This document shows positions 17,012 to 25,864 of a stretch of 64,000 nt of DNA, piece by piece. This DNA is from an uncultured Phascolarctobacterium sp. (lineage in GTDB: Bacteria; Bacillota; Negativicutes; Acidaminococcales; Acidaminococcaceae). The stretch is from NCBI GenBank assembly GCA_900757795.1, contig CAAEPE010000022.1, positions 6,184 to 70,183 on the forward strand, read 5' to 3'. How positions within the stretch are numbered: the first letter of the stretch is position 1; the number at the start of each line of letters is the position of its first letter. A model generated the notes under the pieces. That model was not told where the DNA came from, ran no database searches, and was given only the letters and a program-made list of their open reading frames with translations. The position numbers were made by a program, and so were the translations under genes.

Positions 17012-18244
17012 ATGAAAATCGCTGTAGCAGGCACTGGCTATGTGGGCTTAAGCTTGGCAACGTTATTGGCACAGCATAATCAGGTTATGGCTGTAGATAT
17101 TGTTCCTGAAAAGGTAGAAATGATCAATAAAAAGCAGTCGCCTATAGTGGATAAGGAAATAGAGGATTTTTTGGCGCATAAAGATTTACAGCTGGTGGCT
17201 ACTCTTGACGCTAAAGCTGCTTATGCAGATGCAGATTTTGTTATTATTGCAGCGCCAACCAATTATGATTCGCAAAAGAATTTTTTTGATACATCTGCTG
17301 TGGAGACTGTAATCAAGCTGGTTATGGAATATAATCCCCAGGCAATTATGGTTATCAAATCAACTATTCCGGTGGGTTATACGGAGCATATTCGTCAGGC
17401 AACGGGAAGCAAAAATATTATTTTTAGTCCGGAGTTTTTACGTGAAAGCAAGGCTTTGTATGATAATTTATATCCGTCGCGTATAATAATCGGCACGGAT
17501 ATGGGTGATGAAAGACTTGTGAAAGCGGCAAAAACATTTGCTTCTCTTTTGCAGGAGGGAGCAATAAAAGAAAATATTCCGACGCTTTTTATGGGCTTTA
17601 CAGAGGCAGAAGCAGTAAAATTATTTTCTAATACTTATTTGGCGCTGCGCGTTGCTTATTTTAATGAGTTAGATACTTATGCGGAGACGAAAGGGTTAAA
17701 TACTAAGCAAATTATTGAAGGCGTATGCCTTGATCCTCGTATTGGCAATCATTATAATAATCCTTCTTTTGGTTATGGCGGATATTGCCTGCCTAAAGAT
17801 ACAAAGCAGCTTTTAGCTAATTATGAGGATGTTCCCGAAAATCTTATTGGGGCTATAGTGGAATCTAACAAAACGCGTAAAGATTTTATCGCTGATCGAG
17901 TTTTGCGCTTGACTGGTTATTATAATGCTTCTAGTGCATATGATGCAGCATTGGAACGGTCTGTGATTGTTGGCGTTTACAGGCTGACGATGAAATCAAA
18001 TTCCGATAATTTTAGACAAAGCTCTATTCAAGGTGTTATGAAAAGAATTAAGGCCAAAGGAGCAAGGATTATTATTTATGAGCCAACTCTGCCGGAGGGC
18101 AGTACATTTTTTGGTAGCTTAGTAGTTAATGATTTAGAAAAATTTAAAGCTCAAAGTCAAGCAATCATTGCAAATCGTTATGATAGCAGCTTAGATGATG
18201 TAAAGAGCAAAGTTTATACTAGAGATTTGTTTAGAAGAGATTAG
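17012..18244 (+). CDS. ugd: UDP-glucose 6-dehydrogenase family
   Basis: 410 residues. MKIAVAGTGYVGLSLATLLA is the N-terminal NAD-binding fold, with VVIKSTIPVGYT-type sequence at about residue 110-120 (here IMVIKSTIPVGYT), FSPEFLRESKALYDN in the middle, and the catalytic cysteine in FGYGGYCLPKDTKQL at about residue 255. It oxidises UDP-glucose to UDP-glucuronate using two NAD+. It follows the epimerase by 15 bases with an AAGGGATG site and is surely cotranscribed. The short relatives with this GYCLPKDT motif are the Ugd branch found in capsule and LPS clusters. A terminator follows. Confidence 0.88.
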   Translation: MKIAVAGTGYVGLSLATLLAQHNQVMAVDIVPEKVEMINKKQSPIVDKEIEDFLAHKDLQLVATLDAKAAYADADFVIIAAPTNYDSQKNFFDTSAVETVIKLVMEYNPQAIMVIKSTIPVGYTEHIRQATGSKNIIFSPEFLRESKALYDNLYPSRIIIGTDMGDERLVKAAKTFASLLQEGAIKENIPTLFMGFTEAEAVKLFSNTYLALRVAYFNELDTYAETKGLNTKQIIEGVCLDPRIGNHYNNPSFGYGGYCLPKDTKQLLANYEDVPENLIGAIVESNKTRKDFIADRVLRLTGYYNASSAYDAALERSVIVGVYRLTMKSNSDNFRQSSIQGVMKRIKAKGARIIIYEPTLPEGSTFFGSLVVNDLEKFKAQSQAIIANRYDSSLDDVKSKVYTRDLFRRD

Positions 18245-18330
18245 GTTAAGTGTGTTTGTATTGAGAAATACAAGGGTATAGCATTGTTTGCTTGAATAAA
18301 TTAACTTATGCGGGAAATTTATCTGCAACA

Positions 18331-18373
18331 AAAAAGGCCATACCTTTGCATTTACGCAAGGTATGGCCTTTTT
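18331..18373 (+). terminator. Terminator after the UDP-uronate genes
   Basis: Long hairpin: AAAAAGGCCATACCTT pairs with AGGTATGGCCTTTTT, with one bulge and a short loop. The T-run on one arm and A-run on the other allow function in both directions. Confidence 0.85.
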
Positions 18374-18465
18374 ACAGTTAAATCTTATACCTTTTCTATC
18401 GATAACGTAGATAACGTGATAACGTATAATAAGTTGCGCAAAACTATTGACAGTACCGTCAATAA

Positions 18466-18606
18466 CTCAACCGCAGAGTTTATGCGCAGGTGCCGCCGCG
18501 GGTAGAGTATAGCTTGACAAAAACCGGCGCCAGCCTGCAGCCGATTTTGTTGGCCATGCAGAAATGGGGCACGGAATACCGCAAGCGGTATGGAGGCGAA
18601 GTGTAA
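18466..18606 (+). pseudogene. C-terminal remnant of an HxlR-family regulator
   Basis: The frame reads LNRRVYAQVPPRVEYSLTKT and ends with a WGTEYRKRYGGEV tail and TAA at 18604-18606. The PPRVEYSLT wing is diagnostic of HxlR-type winged-helix regulators. The DNA-recognition helices are missing and a stop codon precedes the remnant, so it is a truncated gene end. The surrounding stretch 18374-18636 holds nothing else I can recognise. Confidence 0.7.
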
Positions 18607-18636
18607 TTTGTGAAATTATCTACTGTGACGATTATT

Positions 18637-19671
18637 TTACCACAAATTTAAGAAGTGCTGCATGGCTAAGCTGACAGCGGTGATGCCCACCCAGCAGCAG
18701 AAGCCCATAAGAATTGGCTTGCCGCCGGTTTTAACCAGCTTGATAATATTGGTGTTCAAACCGATGGCGCACATGGACAGCACAATGAAAAATTTGCTGA
18801 GGGTTTTGAGCGGCTCGAAGGCTTCTACGGCCACACCCATATTTAAGGCAATAGTGGTGATAACGGAAGCCAACACAAAGTAAATAATGAAAAAAGGAAA
18901 AACGCTTTTAATGCTGTAGCTGCTGCCATTATCAGCGTTTTTTGCATTTTTAGTAGTTAAGTAAGCCAAAACCATGGTGATAGGAATAATTGCCAAGGTT
19001 CTGGTGAGCTTCACGGTAACAGCCTTATCCAAAGTTGCAGAGCCTAATTTGTGCATAGAGTCCCAAGTAGCGGCGCAGGCTGTTACGGAGGAAGTATCGT
19101 TGACCGCCGTGCCGGCAAAAATGCCGAAGGCCTCGCCGCTGCCGGTGGAAAAGCCTACCAGCATACCTAAAGCGGGAAAGCATAGCGCTGCCAAAACGTT
19201 AAAGAAAAAAATTACGGAAATAGATTGAGCAACCTCCTCGTCATCAGCCTTGATAACGGGAGCGGTGGCGGCAATGGCAGAACCGCCGCAGATGGAGGAG
19301 CCAACGCCGACCAAGGTGGAAATTTTTGTAGGCATATCCATAAAATGGTGCATAGCCCAGGCAATTAAAAGAGAGGTCGCAATGGTGCTGATAATAATAG
19401 GCAGGGACTGCATTCCGGTTTTTAGCACTACGCTGAGATTTAAACCGAAGCCTAAAAGAATAACGGCGTATTGCAGAATTTTTTTGGAAACAAAGTTGAT
19501 ACCGCTTTGCAGAGGCGCTTTATCTTTGATAAAAATTGTAATAATCATTCCGGCAATAATTGCAAAAACAGCGCCGCCGATAAGCGGGAAAATTTTGCCT
19601 AAAAACCAACAGGGAACGGAAATAATCAGGCACAGCAGGATGCCCTTCCACGTATTTTGAACAAATTGCAT
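18637..19671 (-). CDS. yeiH: YeiH-family putative sulfate/anion exporter
   Basis: 344 residues, about ten membrane segments. Family marks are AVILLGFGLNLS, VGVGSSICGGSAIAATAP, AGTAVNDTSSVTACAATW and KLTRTLAIIPITM, as in the UPF0324/YeiH family. The role is inferred from YeiH relatives: an inner-membrane anion (sulfite/sulfate or related sulfonate) exporter. It reads away from a LysR-type regulator (19826-20719) over a 154-base gap, the classic layout of a regulator and its target. AGAAGG lies eight bases before the ATG. Confidence 0.85.
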   Translation of the reverse strand: MQFVQNTWKGILLCLIISVPCWFLGKIFPLIGGAVFAIIAGMIITIFIKDKAPLQSGINFVSKKILQYAVILLGFGLNLSVVLKTGMQSLPIIISTIATSLLIAWAMHHFMDMPTKISTLVGVGSSICGGSAIAATAPVIKADDEEVAQSISVIFFFNVLAALCFPALGMLVGFSTGSGEAFGIFAGTAVNDTSSVTACAATWDSMHKLGSATLDKAVTVKLTRTLAIIPITMVLAYLTTKNAKNADNGSSYSIKSVFPFFIIYFVLASVITTIALNMGVAVEAFEPLKTLSKFFIVLSMCAIGLNTNIIKLVKTGGKPILMGFCCWVGITAVSLAMQHFLNLW

Positions 19672-19825
19672 TTTGAAACCTTCTTTCTTGAACGTTGTGA
19701 TAAATTTTTCGCTAACGACACTATCTTAACACAAAAATACAATAATGAAAAATTATCTATCTTTATTATATGATAAAATTATGTTATGATTATCAGCAGA
19801 AAAGGTAATTTAAAGGAGCAAGCAG

Positions 19826-20719
19826 ATGCAGGATTTTCGCATGGAAACTTTTTTGGCTGTGTGTAAATTTATGAATTTTACTAAAGCAGCGGAATATCTT
19901 AATCTGACGCAGCCTGCCGTGTCCCAGCACATTCGCTTTTTAAGCCAAAGCTACGGCGTGGAGCTGTTTATTATGGAAGGAAAGCGCTTGCAGCTGACGG
20001 AAGCCGGAAAAATTTTGTGGCAGGCCGCGCTGAATATGAAGCATGACGAGCAGCACATGCGGGAGCGTATGCTGCAAACGCAAGTAGGCTTAACAAGCTA
20101 CGCCTTTGGCGCGACCTTATCCGTAGCGGAATTTATGTTGGTAGAGGATTTGCGCCTTTTTTTACGTACTCATCCTCAAAGTTATGTGCGGATGCAGGTT
20201 GGTAATACGCAGGAGCTGTTGCAGCTTTTGGGAGCCAGCGAGCTTGATTTTGCAATTGTGGAGGGAGCTTTTCCCAAGAATGAATATGCTTTTCTGCCTT
20301 ATAAAACGGAAAGCTTTGTCGCCGTGGCATCGCCTGCCAAGGCTAAGCAATATGATGGCGCAAGTATTGACGACCTTTTAGGCGAAACAGTTTTTTTGCG
20401 CGAGCCGGGCAGCGGCACGCGAGAAATTTTGGAAGCTTATTTAGCGGAGCATAGCTTATCGGTGAAAAACTTTGCCAATACTGTGGAGCTGGGGAATATT
20501 GGCGCGATAAAATATATGCTCAAGGACGGCTTGGGAATCAGTTTTTGTTATCACGCAGCTATTGCGCAGGAGGAAAAACGCGGCGAGCTGGCGGTTATTC
20601 CTGTGCGCGATTTGCAGCTAAGCCATGAGATAAATTTTATTTTTCGTAGGTCCAGTATTTTTCAGGAGGATTATCGGGAAATTTATCGAGAACTGTGCCG
20701 GCATGGCGAGTCAAAATAA
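19826..20719 (+). CDS. LysR-family transcriptional regulator
   Basis: 297 residues. The winged helix-turn-helix (residues 1-60) has FTKAAEYLNLTQPAVSQHI, and the rest is a periplasmic-binding-protein-like effector domain with FAIVEGAFPKNEY and VFLREPGSGTREILEAY. LysR regulators bind the divergent promoter and respond to a small ligand. The gene faces away from yeiH, so it most likely controls that exporter, as YeiE/CysL-like proteins do elsewhere. The start ATG has AAAGGAG upstream. The 148 bases downstream hold no gene. Confidence 0.88.
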   Translation: MQDFRMETFLAVCKFMNFTKAAEYLNLTQPAVSQHIRFLSQSYGVELFIMEGKRLQLTEAGKILWQAALNMKHDEQHMRERMLQTQVGLTSYAFGATLSVAEFMLVEDLRLFLRTHPQSYVRMQVGNTQELLQLLGASELDFAIVEGAFPKNEYAFLPYKTESFVAVASPAKAKQYDGASIDDLLGETVFLREPGSGTREILEAYLAEHSLSVKNFANTVELGNIGAIKYMLKDGLGISFCYHAAIAQEEKRGELAVIPVRDLQLSHEINFIFRRSSIFQEDYREIYRELCRHGESK

Positions 20720-20867
20720 AAATTTTGTGATATAATGTGAATACTTAGCGATTGCGGAGCCGCAGGCGAACGCAGAGCTTAGCAGAACATATGCTCTTGT
20801 AGCAAAATAAATATTGCAGGCAGCAAATTAAACTGTTTGGCGAAAAGAAAAATAGGGGGATGAATTT

Positions 20868-22271
20868 ATGCAATACAACAAAATTTCCCAGGAAATAATA
20901 GCTAAGCTGCAAGCTTTGGTAGGCGCGCAAAACGTGCTGACCGAAGGCGAGCAGTTGGAGATTTATGCTCATGACGAGGTTACAGATCCGGCTTATCATC
21001 ACATGCCGGAAGCGGTAGTTTTTGCGGAAAATGCTCAACAAGTGGCGGCGGTTGTTAAGCTGGCCAACGAGCATCTTTTTCCCGTGGTGCCGCGCGGGGC
21101 GGGTACCGGCTTAGCCTGCGGCGCTGTGCCGGTTTATGGCGGCGTAGTTTTGTCTTTAGAAAAAATGAACCGCATTTTAGAAATTAACGAGGAAGCTATG
21201 TATGCGGTGGTAGAACCCGGCGTGCGCACTTCTGATTTGCAGGCTGCGGTAGAAGCTAAAGGCGCTTTTTATGCCGGCGATCCCTGCAGCGGCGATTCCT
21301 GTTTTATTGGCGGTAACGTAGCTACCAACGCCGGCGGCAACCGCGCTGTAAAATACGGCACTACCCGTCACCAAATTTATGCGGTAGAGGTTGTTAATCC
21401 CACCGGCAAAATTGTAAATTTAGGCGCACGTCTGCAAAAGCAGACCACCGGTTATTGCTTGGAACAACTGGTTATCGGCAGCGAGGGTACGCTGGGTATT
21501 ATTACCAAAATTACCGTGAAGCTGCTGCCTAAGCCCAAATACAGCATGGATTTGCTGGCTGTTTATGCTTCTGCAGAAGAAGCTATCGGCACGGTTAACA
21601 AAATCATCAAGGGCGGTATTATGCCGACTTGCGTTGAATATATGGATAATATTACGATAAAATCCGTAGAAAATTATCTTGGCTGCAAGCTGCAAGGCAG
21701 TGAAAACGGCAACTATCTCATCGTTGAGGTGGAGGGAACCAGCGAGGATGATTTGGACGAAAAAGCCTGCACGATGGATGAAATTTGTTCCGAAAACGGC
21801 GCTGCCGATGTGTTGGTGGCAGAGCATGATAAAATTTGGCAGGCGCGTAAAGCCTTTGCCGAAGCAGTGCGTGCCGAAAGCCTTATCGTCTGCAAAGAGG
21901 ATGTGGTAGTGCCTGTGGATCAGGAACCGGCATTGCTGGAAGAAATTTTGCGCTTGGCGAAAAAATATCAGCTTGTTACCCGTATTGCCAGTCATGCAGG
22001 CGACGGCAATATTCATTTGAACATTTTGAAAATGGCGGACGAAGCTTACGAGGATTGGGATGCGCGCGTGAAAGAAAATCAGCAGGAGCTGTATGCGTTT
22101 ATTTACGCTCACGGCGGACGCTTGAGCGGCGAGCATGGTATTGGTTATAAGCGTAAGCATTTAATGGAAGAATTTACCAATCCTGATGAACTGGAAATGA
22201 TGCGCGCGGTGAAAAAAGCGCTGGACCCCAACAATATTCTTAATCCGGGCAAAATTTTTGACGTGGAATAA
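20868..22271 (+). CDS. FAD-linked oxidase, GlcD family (glycolate/D-lactate dehydrogenase type)
   Basis: 467 residues. The FAD_binding_4 domain (about residues 40-180) shows VPRGAGTGLACGAVP and GGNVATNAGGNRAVKYG; the C-terminal FAD-oxidase domain shows RIASHAGDGNIHLNIL and GRLSGEHGIGYKRK with the catalytic histidine. It oxidises a 2-hydroxy acid such as D-lactate or glycolate. In many anaerobes such a protein works with electron-transfer flavoprotein, but no etf genes are seen here. GGGGG ribosome site precedes the ATG. Substrate not decided. Confidence 0.87.
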   Translation: MQYNKISQEIIAKLQALVGAQNVLTEGEQLEIYAHDEVTDPAYHHMPEAVVFAENAQQVAAVVKLANEHLFPVVPRGAGTGLACGAVPVYGGVVLSLEKMNRILEINEEAMYAVVEPGVRTSDLQAAVEAKGAFYAGDPCSGDSCFIGGNVATNAGGNRAVKYGTTRHQIYAVEVVNPTGKIVNLGARLQKQTTGYCLEQLVIGSEGTLGIITKITVKLLPKPKYSMDLLAVYASAEEAIGTVNKIIKGGIMPTCVEYMDNITIKSVENYLGCKLQGSENGNYLIVEVEGTSEDDLDEKACTMDEICSENGAADVLVAEHDKIWQARKAFAEAVRAESLIVCKEDVVVPVDQEPALLEEILRLAKKYQLVTRIASHAGDGNIHLNILKMADEAYEDWDARVKENQQELYAFIYAHGGRLSGEHGIGYKRKHLMEEFTNPDELEMMRAVKKALDPNNILNPGKIFDVE

Positions 22272-22308
22272 GCGTCTGGCTGCAATATATAAATGAGGGG
22301 GATTTATT

Positions 22309-22737
22309 ATGAAGGAAATTTATAAGTTAGCGGAAGAATATCATCAGGCGGGCAACAACTGCGTGGAATCCGTAGTTAAGGCCTGCAACAAGGGCTTGAA
22401 TTTAAATCTTCCGGATCAGGCTATCCGTATGATTAGCGGTATGGGCGGCGGCATTGGCCGCAGCGGTTGCGTTTGCGGTGCGTTGAGCGGTTCGGCAATG
22501 ATTATCAGCTCTATTGTGGGACGCTTAGACCCCAGCGAAAAGCACCAAACCGAAGTATATAAATATACGCACGAGTTTTACGAGCGTTTTTATGCGCATT
22601 TTGGTTCTGCCTGCTGCTCGCAGCTGAACAAGTTGTCCTTTGGTACGCCTGAATACCGCACGAAATGTATTAAAATTACTGCGGAAGCAGCGGATATGGT
22701 TTCTGATTATATTATGGAAAAGGGATTGCTGAAGTAG
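22309..22737 (+). CDS. C_GCAxxG_C_C family redox protein
   Basis: 142 residues. The family cysteines are visible: NNCVESVV, the GGGIGRSGCVCGALSG core and the CCSQL pair. Such proteins are small, probably cytoplasmic redox or metal-binding proteins often encoded beside flavin or iron-sulfur enzymes; the biochemical role is not established. It sits 37 bases after the GlcD-type gene with a GAGGGGG ribosome site and may be in the same transcript. Confidence 0.82.
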   Translation: MKEIYKLAEEYHQAGNNCVESVVKACNKGLNLNLPDQAIRMISGMGGGIGRSGCVCGALSGSAMIISSIVGRLDPSEKHQTEVYKYTHEFYERFYAHFGSACCSQLNKLSFGTPEYRTKCIKITAEAADMVSDYIMEKGLLK

Positions 22738-22830
22738 AAAATAAAACTCCGCCAAGGGGATAAAAACGCGGTTGCGTTATACTTTGAACGTTTGCAAATA
22801 AATTTTTTTAGCAAGGAGTGTAGTGATTAA

Positions 22831-23208
22831 ATGCTTAAATATTTATTGATTGGCGCGTTGCTTGCAGCAGGCTTGGCTATGTTTGGTTTTAGCGGCAGTG
22901 CAGGCAATTTAGTAAGCTATGAAGAGCTGCAAGGAAAGCTGGCGCGCAGGGATGAATTTGTGCTGCTTGATGTGCGTACTCAGGAAGAATTTGCTCAAGG
23001 ACATATTGCGGGAGCCTTGCTTTTGCCCTATGACGAAATAGACAAAAAAGCACCTGAGCTGCTGCCGGATAAGGCAAAGCCGATTATTGTGTATTGCCGC
23101 AGCGGCCGCCGCAGTGCCATTGCCGTAAAAAGTTTGCAGAAGCTGGAATATCAAGACGTAAAAGATTTTGGCGGCGTCAGCAGATGGCAGGGCTCGCTGG
23201 AACGTTAA
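22831..23208 (+). CDS. Membrane-anchored rhodanese-domain protein
   Basis: 125 residues. An N-terminal hydrophobic segment (residues 1-25) serves as signal or anchor, followed by one rhodanese domain: VLLDVRTQEEFAQGHIAGA, then the active-site loop IVYCRSGRRSA whose cysteine would carry persulfide. It likely acts outside the cytoplasm in sulfur transfer or cyanide/sulfide detoxification. The AAGGAG site is just upstream and a terminator follows, so it may be transcribed with the two genes before it or on its own. Confidence 0.85.
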   Translation: MLKYLLIGALLAAGLAMFGFSGSAGNLVSYEELQGKLARRDEFVLLDVRTQEEFAQGHIAGALLLPYDEIDKKAPELLPDKAKPIIVYCRSGRRSAIAVKSLQKLEYQDVKDFGGVSRWQGSLER

Positions 23209-23233
23209 GCGCCATTTTATTTACTTAAACTTC

Positions 23234-23268
23234 ACAAAAAAGCTGAGGAAAAAGCCTCGGCTTTTTTG
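23234..23268 (+). terminator. Terminator after the rhodanese gene
   Basis: CAAAAAAGCTGAGG pairs with CCTCGGCTTTTTTG (one wobble) around a short A-rich loop, with a T-run in the arm. Confidence 0.85.
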
Positions 23269-23285
23269 CTTTTTAAAATGATTTC

Positions 23286-23294
23286 TGATATAAT
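23286..23294 (+). promoter_or_regulatory. Extended -10 promoter of secA
   Basis: TGA then TATAAT at 23289-23294, about 55 bases before the secA start. No strong -35 is seen. Confidence 0.45.
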
Positions 23295-23347
23295 TTAAAA
23301 TTAGGTGTATAGTCTTTTTTTACACATAAATTTAAGGAGTGATCGTT

Positions 23348-25759
23348 TTGCTCGATAGCATTTTAAAGAAGATTTTTGGAGATCCTAACGAGAAGGAATT
23401 AAAAAATATTCGCGTAATCGTAGATAAGATCAATAGCTTAGAAAAAAGTATGGAGTCTTTAAGTTCTGCTAACTTGGCGGCTAAGACTGCTGAATTTAAA
23501 GTACGCCTGCAAAAAGGCGAAACTTTAGACGATATTCTGCCGGAGGCTTTTGCCGTTGTGCGTGAAGCATCTAAGCGCGTAACCGGTATGCGTCATTTTG
23601 ATGTGCAGCTGGTAGGCGGCGTTGTGCTGCACCGCGGTAAAATTGCTGAAATGCGTACCGGCGAGGGTAAAACTTTGGTGGCAACTCTGCCCGTATATCT
23701 TAACGCTTTGACCGGCAAGGGCGTCCATGTTGTAACCGTCAACGATTATCTTGCTCGCCGTGACAGCGTAGATATGGGACGCATTTATAAAGCTTTGGGA
23801 CTTACTGTCGGCTTGATTGTCCATGATATGGATTATCCTGACCGCAAGGCTGCTTATGCCGCAGACGTTACCTATGGCACCAATAACGAATTTGGTTTTG
23901 ATTATCTGCGCGACAACATGGTTGTCAACGAGGATCAAATGGTACAGCGCGAGCTGAATTATTGTATTGTCGACGAAGTGGACAGTATTTTAATCGACGA
24001 AGCGCGTACTCCGCTGATTATTTCCGGCCCCGGTGAAAAATCTACCGATTTGTACCGCGTTATGGCGCAGGTTGTAGATAAAATGATCGAGGAAGAGGAT
24101 TACACCGTTGACGAAAAACAAAAACAGGTTGCGCCTACGGAAAAAGGCATTGCGAAAGCAGAAAAAATGCTGGGCATTAAAAATCTGTACGATAATGAGC
24201 ACGGTGTGGATTATTCCCATCAAATTATGTGCGCGCTGAAAGCTAAGGCTTTAATGCACCGCGACCGCGATTATGTGGTTAAGGACGGTCAGGTAATTAT
24301 TGTTGACGAATTTACGGGCCGTTTGATGTTTGGCCGTCGTTTCTCGGAAGGCCTGCATCAGGCTATTGAGGCCAAGGAAGGCGTAAAGGTTGAACGCGAA
24401 AGTCAAACTTTGGCTACCATTACTTTCCAAAATTATTTCCGTATGTATAAAAAGCTGGCAGGTATGACCGGTACGGCTAAGACTGAGGAACAGGAATTCC
24501 AAAAAATTTATAATCTGTCCGTAGTTGTTATTCCTACCAATAAACCCATGATTCGTGTGGATTATCCGGATGTAATTTACAAAACCCGTTTGGCAAAATA
24601 CAAGGCTGCTGTAAAAGAGATTGAAGAATGTCATAAGGCAGGTCAGCCTGTTTTGGTAGGCACTACATCCATTGCTCAATCCGAAGAATTGAGCGCAATG
24701 CTTAAACGCCGCGGTGTGCCTCATAATGTTTTGAACGCTAAATATCACGAAAAAGAAGCAGAAATTATTGCTTTGGCCGGTCAATACGGTGCCGTAACCA
24801 TTGCTACCAATATGGCAGGCCGCGGCACGGATATTGTTTTGGGCGAAGGCGTGCCGGAATTAGGCGGTCTGCATATTATCGGTACGGAACGCCATGAAAG
24901 CCGCCGTATTGATAACCAGCTGCGCGGTCGTTGTGCACGTCAGGGCGACCCCGGTTCTTCCAAATTCTTCTTGAGCTTGGAGGACGATTTAATGCGTCTC
25001 TTTGGCAGCGACAATATTGCCGGCATTATGGATAAGCTGGGCATGGAGGATGACGAACCTATTGAGCACAGCTTGGTTACTAAATCCATTGAAAATGCGC
25101 AGAAGAAGGTAGAAGCGCGCAACTTTAGCATTCGTAAGCACGTTTTGGAATATGACGATGTTATGAATCAGCAGCGTGAGGTTATTTATGCGCAACGCAA
25201 GAAAATTTTGCATCAAGAGGATTTGAGCGGCAACATCAAAGAAATGGTGGAAAAGGTTGTGGACCGTACCATGGCTATGTATGCACCGCCCGAGGTTTAT
25301 TCCGAGGATTGGGATTTGAAAGCGCTGATTCAATATGCGGAAGAATTCTATGCGCCCCGCGGTTTGCTGACCGTAGAAAATTTGCAGGTTTTGAGCCGCG
25401 AGGAATTGGATGAGCATCTGCATAAAGTAGCGGAAGACCATTATCAAGCCCGTGAAAACGCTATTGGCTCCGAGCTAATGCGCGAACTGGAAAATCTTGT
25501 TATGCTCAAGGTTGTTGACAACCACTGGATGGAGCATCTTGACGCTATGGATATGCTGCGCGAGGGCGTTGGCCTGCGTGCGTATGGCCAAAAGGATCCT
25601 TTGGTAGAATATAAATTTGAAGCTTATGACATGTTTGAAGCGATGATTGACGCTATTCAGGACGATGTAGTGCGTTACATTTATCATGTAAACGTTATTA
25701 CGCAGCAAGCTGACGATCATTTGGATAATGCTAAAGAGCATGGTGCAGAGGAAGTATAA
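23348..25759 (+). CDS. secA: Protein translocase ATPase SecA
   Basis: 803 residues from TTG 23348 (MLDSILKKIFGDPNEKELKN), with AAGGAG nine bases upstream; the GTG at 23339 overlaps that site. Walker A is EMRTGEGKTLVA, Walker B VDEVDSILIDEARTPLI, and the second motor domain has GTTSIAQSEELS, ATNMAGRGTDI and QLRGRCARQGDPG. The scaffold and C-terminal domain hold VDNHWMEHLDAMDMLREGVGLR. It drives preproteins through SecYEG. The protein ends at EEV with no CxCxS..CC/CH zinc tail, the usual SecB/lipid contact, so it is a short form. prfB follows closely, as in many Firmicutes. Confidence 0.97.
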   Translation: MLDSILKKIFGDPNEKELKNIRVIVDKINSLEKSMESLSSANLAAKTAEFKVRLQKGETLDDILPEAFAVVREASKRVTGMRHFDVQLVGGVVLHRGKIAEMRTGEGKTLVATLPVYLNALTGKGVHVVTVNDYLARRDSVDMGRIYKALGLTVGLIVHDMDYPDRKAAYAADVTYGTNNEFGFDYLRDNMVVNEDQMVQRELNYCIVDEVDSILIDEARTPLIISGPGEKSTDLYRVMAQVVDKMIEEEDYTVDEKQKQVAPTEKGIAKAEKMLGIKNLYDNEHGVDYSHQIMCALKAKALMHRDRDYVVKDGQVIIVDEFTGRLMFGRRFSEGLHQAIEAKEGVKVERESQTLATITFQNYFRMYKKLAGMTGTAKTEEQEFQKIYNLSVVVIPTNKPMIRVDYPDVIYKTRLAKYKAAVKEIEECHKAGQPVLVGTTSIAQSEELSAMLKRRGVPHNVLNAKYHEKEAEIIALAGQYGAVTIATNMAGRGTDIVLGEGVPELGGLHIIGTERHESRRIDNQLRGRCARQGDPGSSKFFLSLEDDLMRLFGSDNIAGIMDKLGMEDDEPIEHSLVTKSIENAQKKVEARNFSIRKHVLEYDDVMNQQREVIYAQRKKILHQEDLSGNIKEMVEKVVDRTMAMYAPPEVYSEDWDLKALIQYAEEFYAPRGLLTVENLQVLSREELDEHLHKVAEDHYQARENAIGSELMRELENLVMLKVVDNHWMEHLDAMDMLREGVGLRAYGQKDPLVEYKFEAYDMFEAMIDAIQDDVVRYIYHVNVITQQADDHLDNAKEHGAEEV

Positions 25760-25864
25760 TTGAAGGATAATTAAGGTCGATAATTTAATTTCGCTAAAAG
25801 TTTTTAACTGCTTTTGGCGAAATGGAAATAACTAAATTTGCTGTGTGAAAGGTTGTGAAGAATT

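Noticed and set aside
21420..22160. Long open frame (246 codons) on the reverse strand
   Set aside because: It lies wholly inside the GlcD-family gene on the other strand, has no ribosome site and gives a low-complexity, family-less protein. It is a shadow of codon usage.
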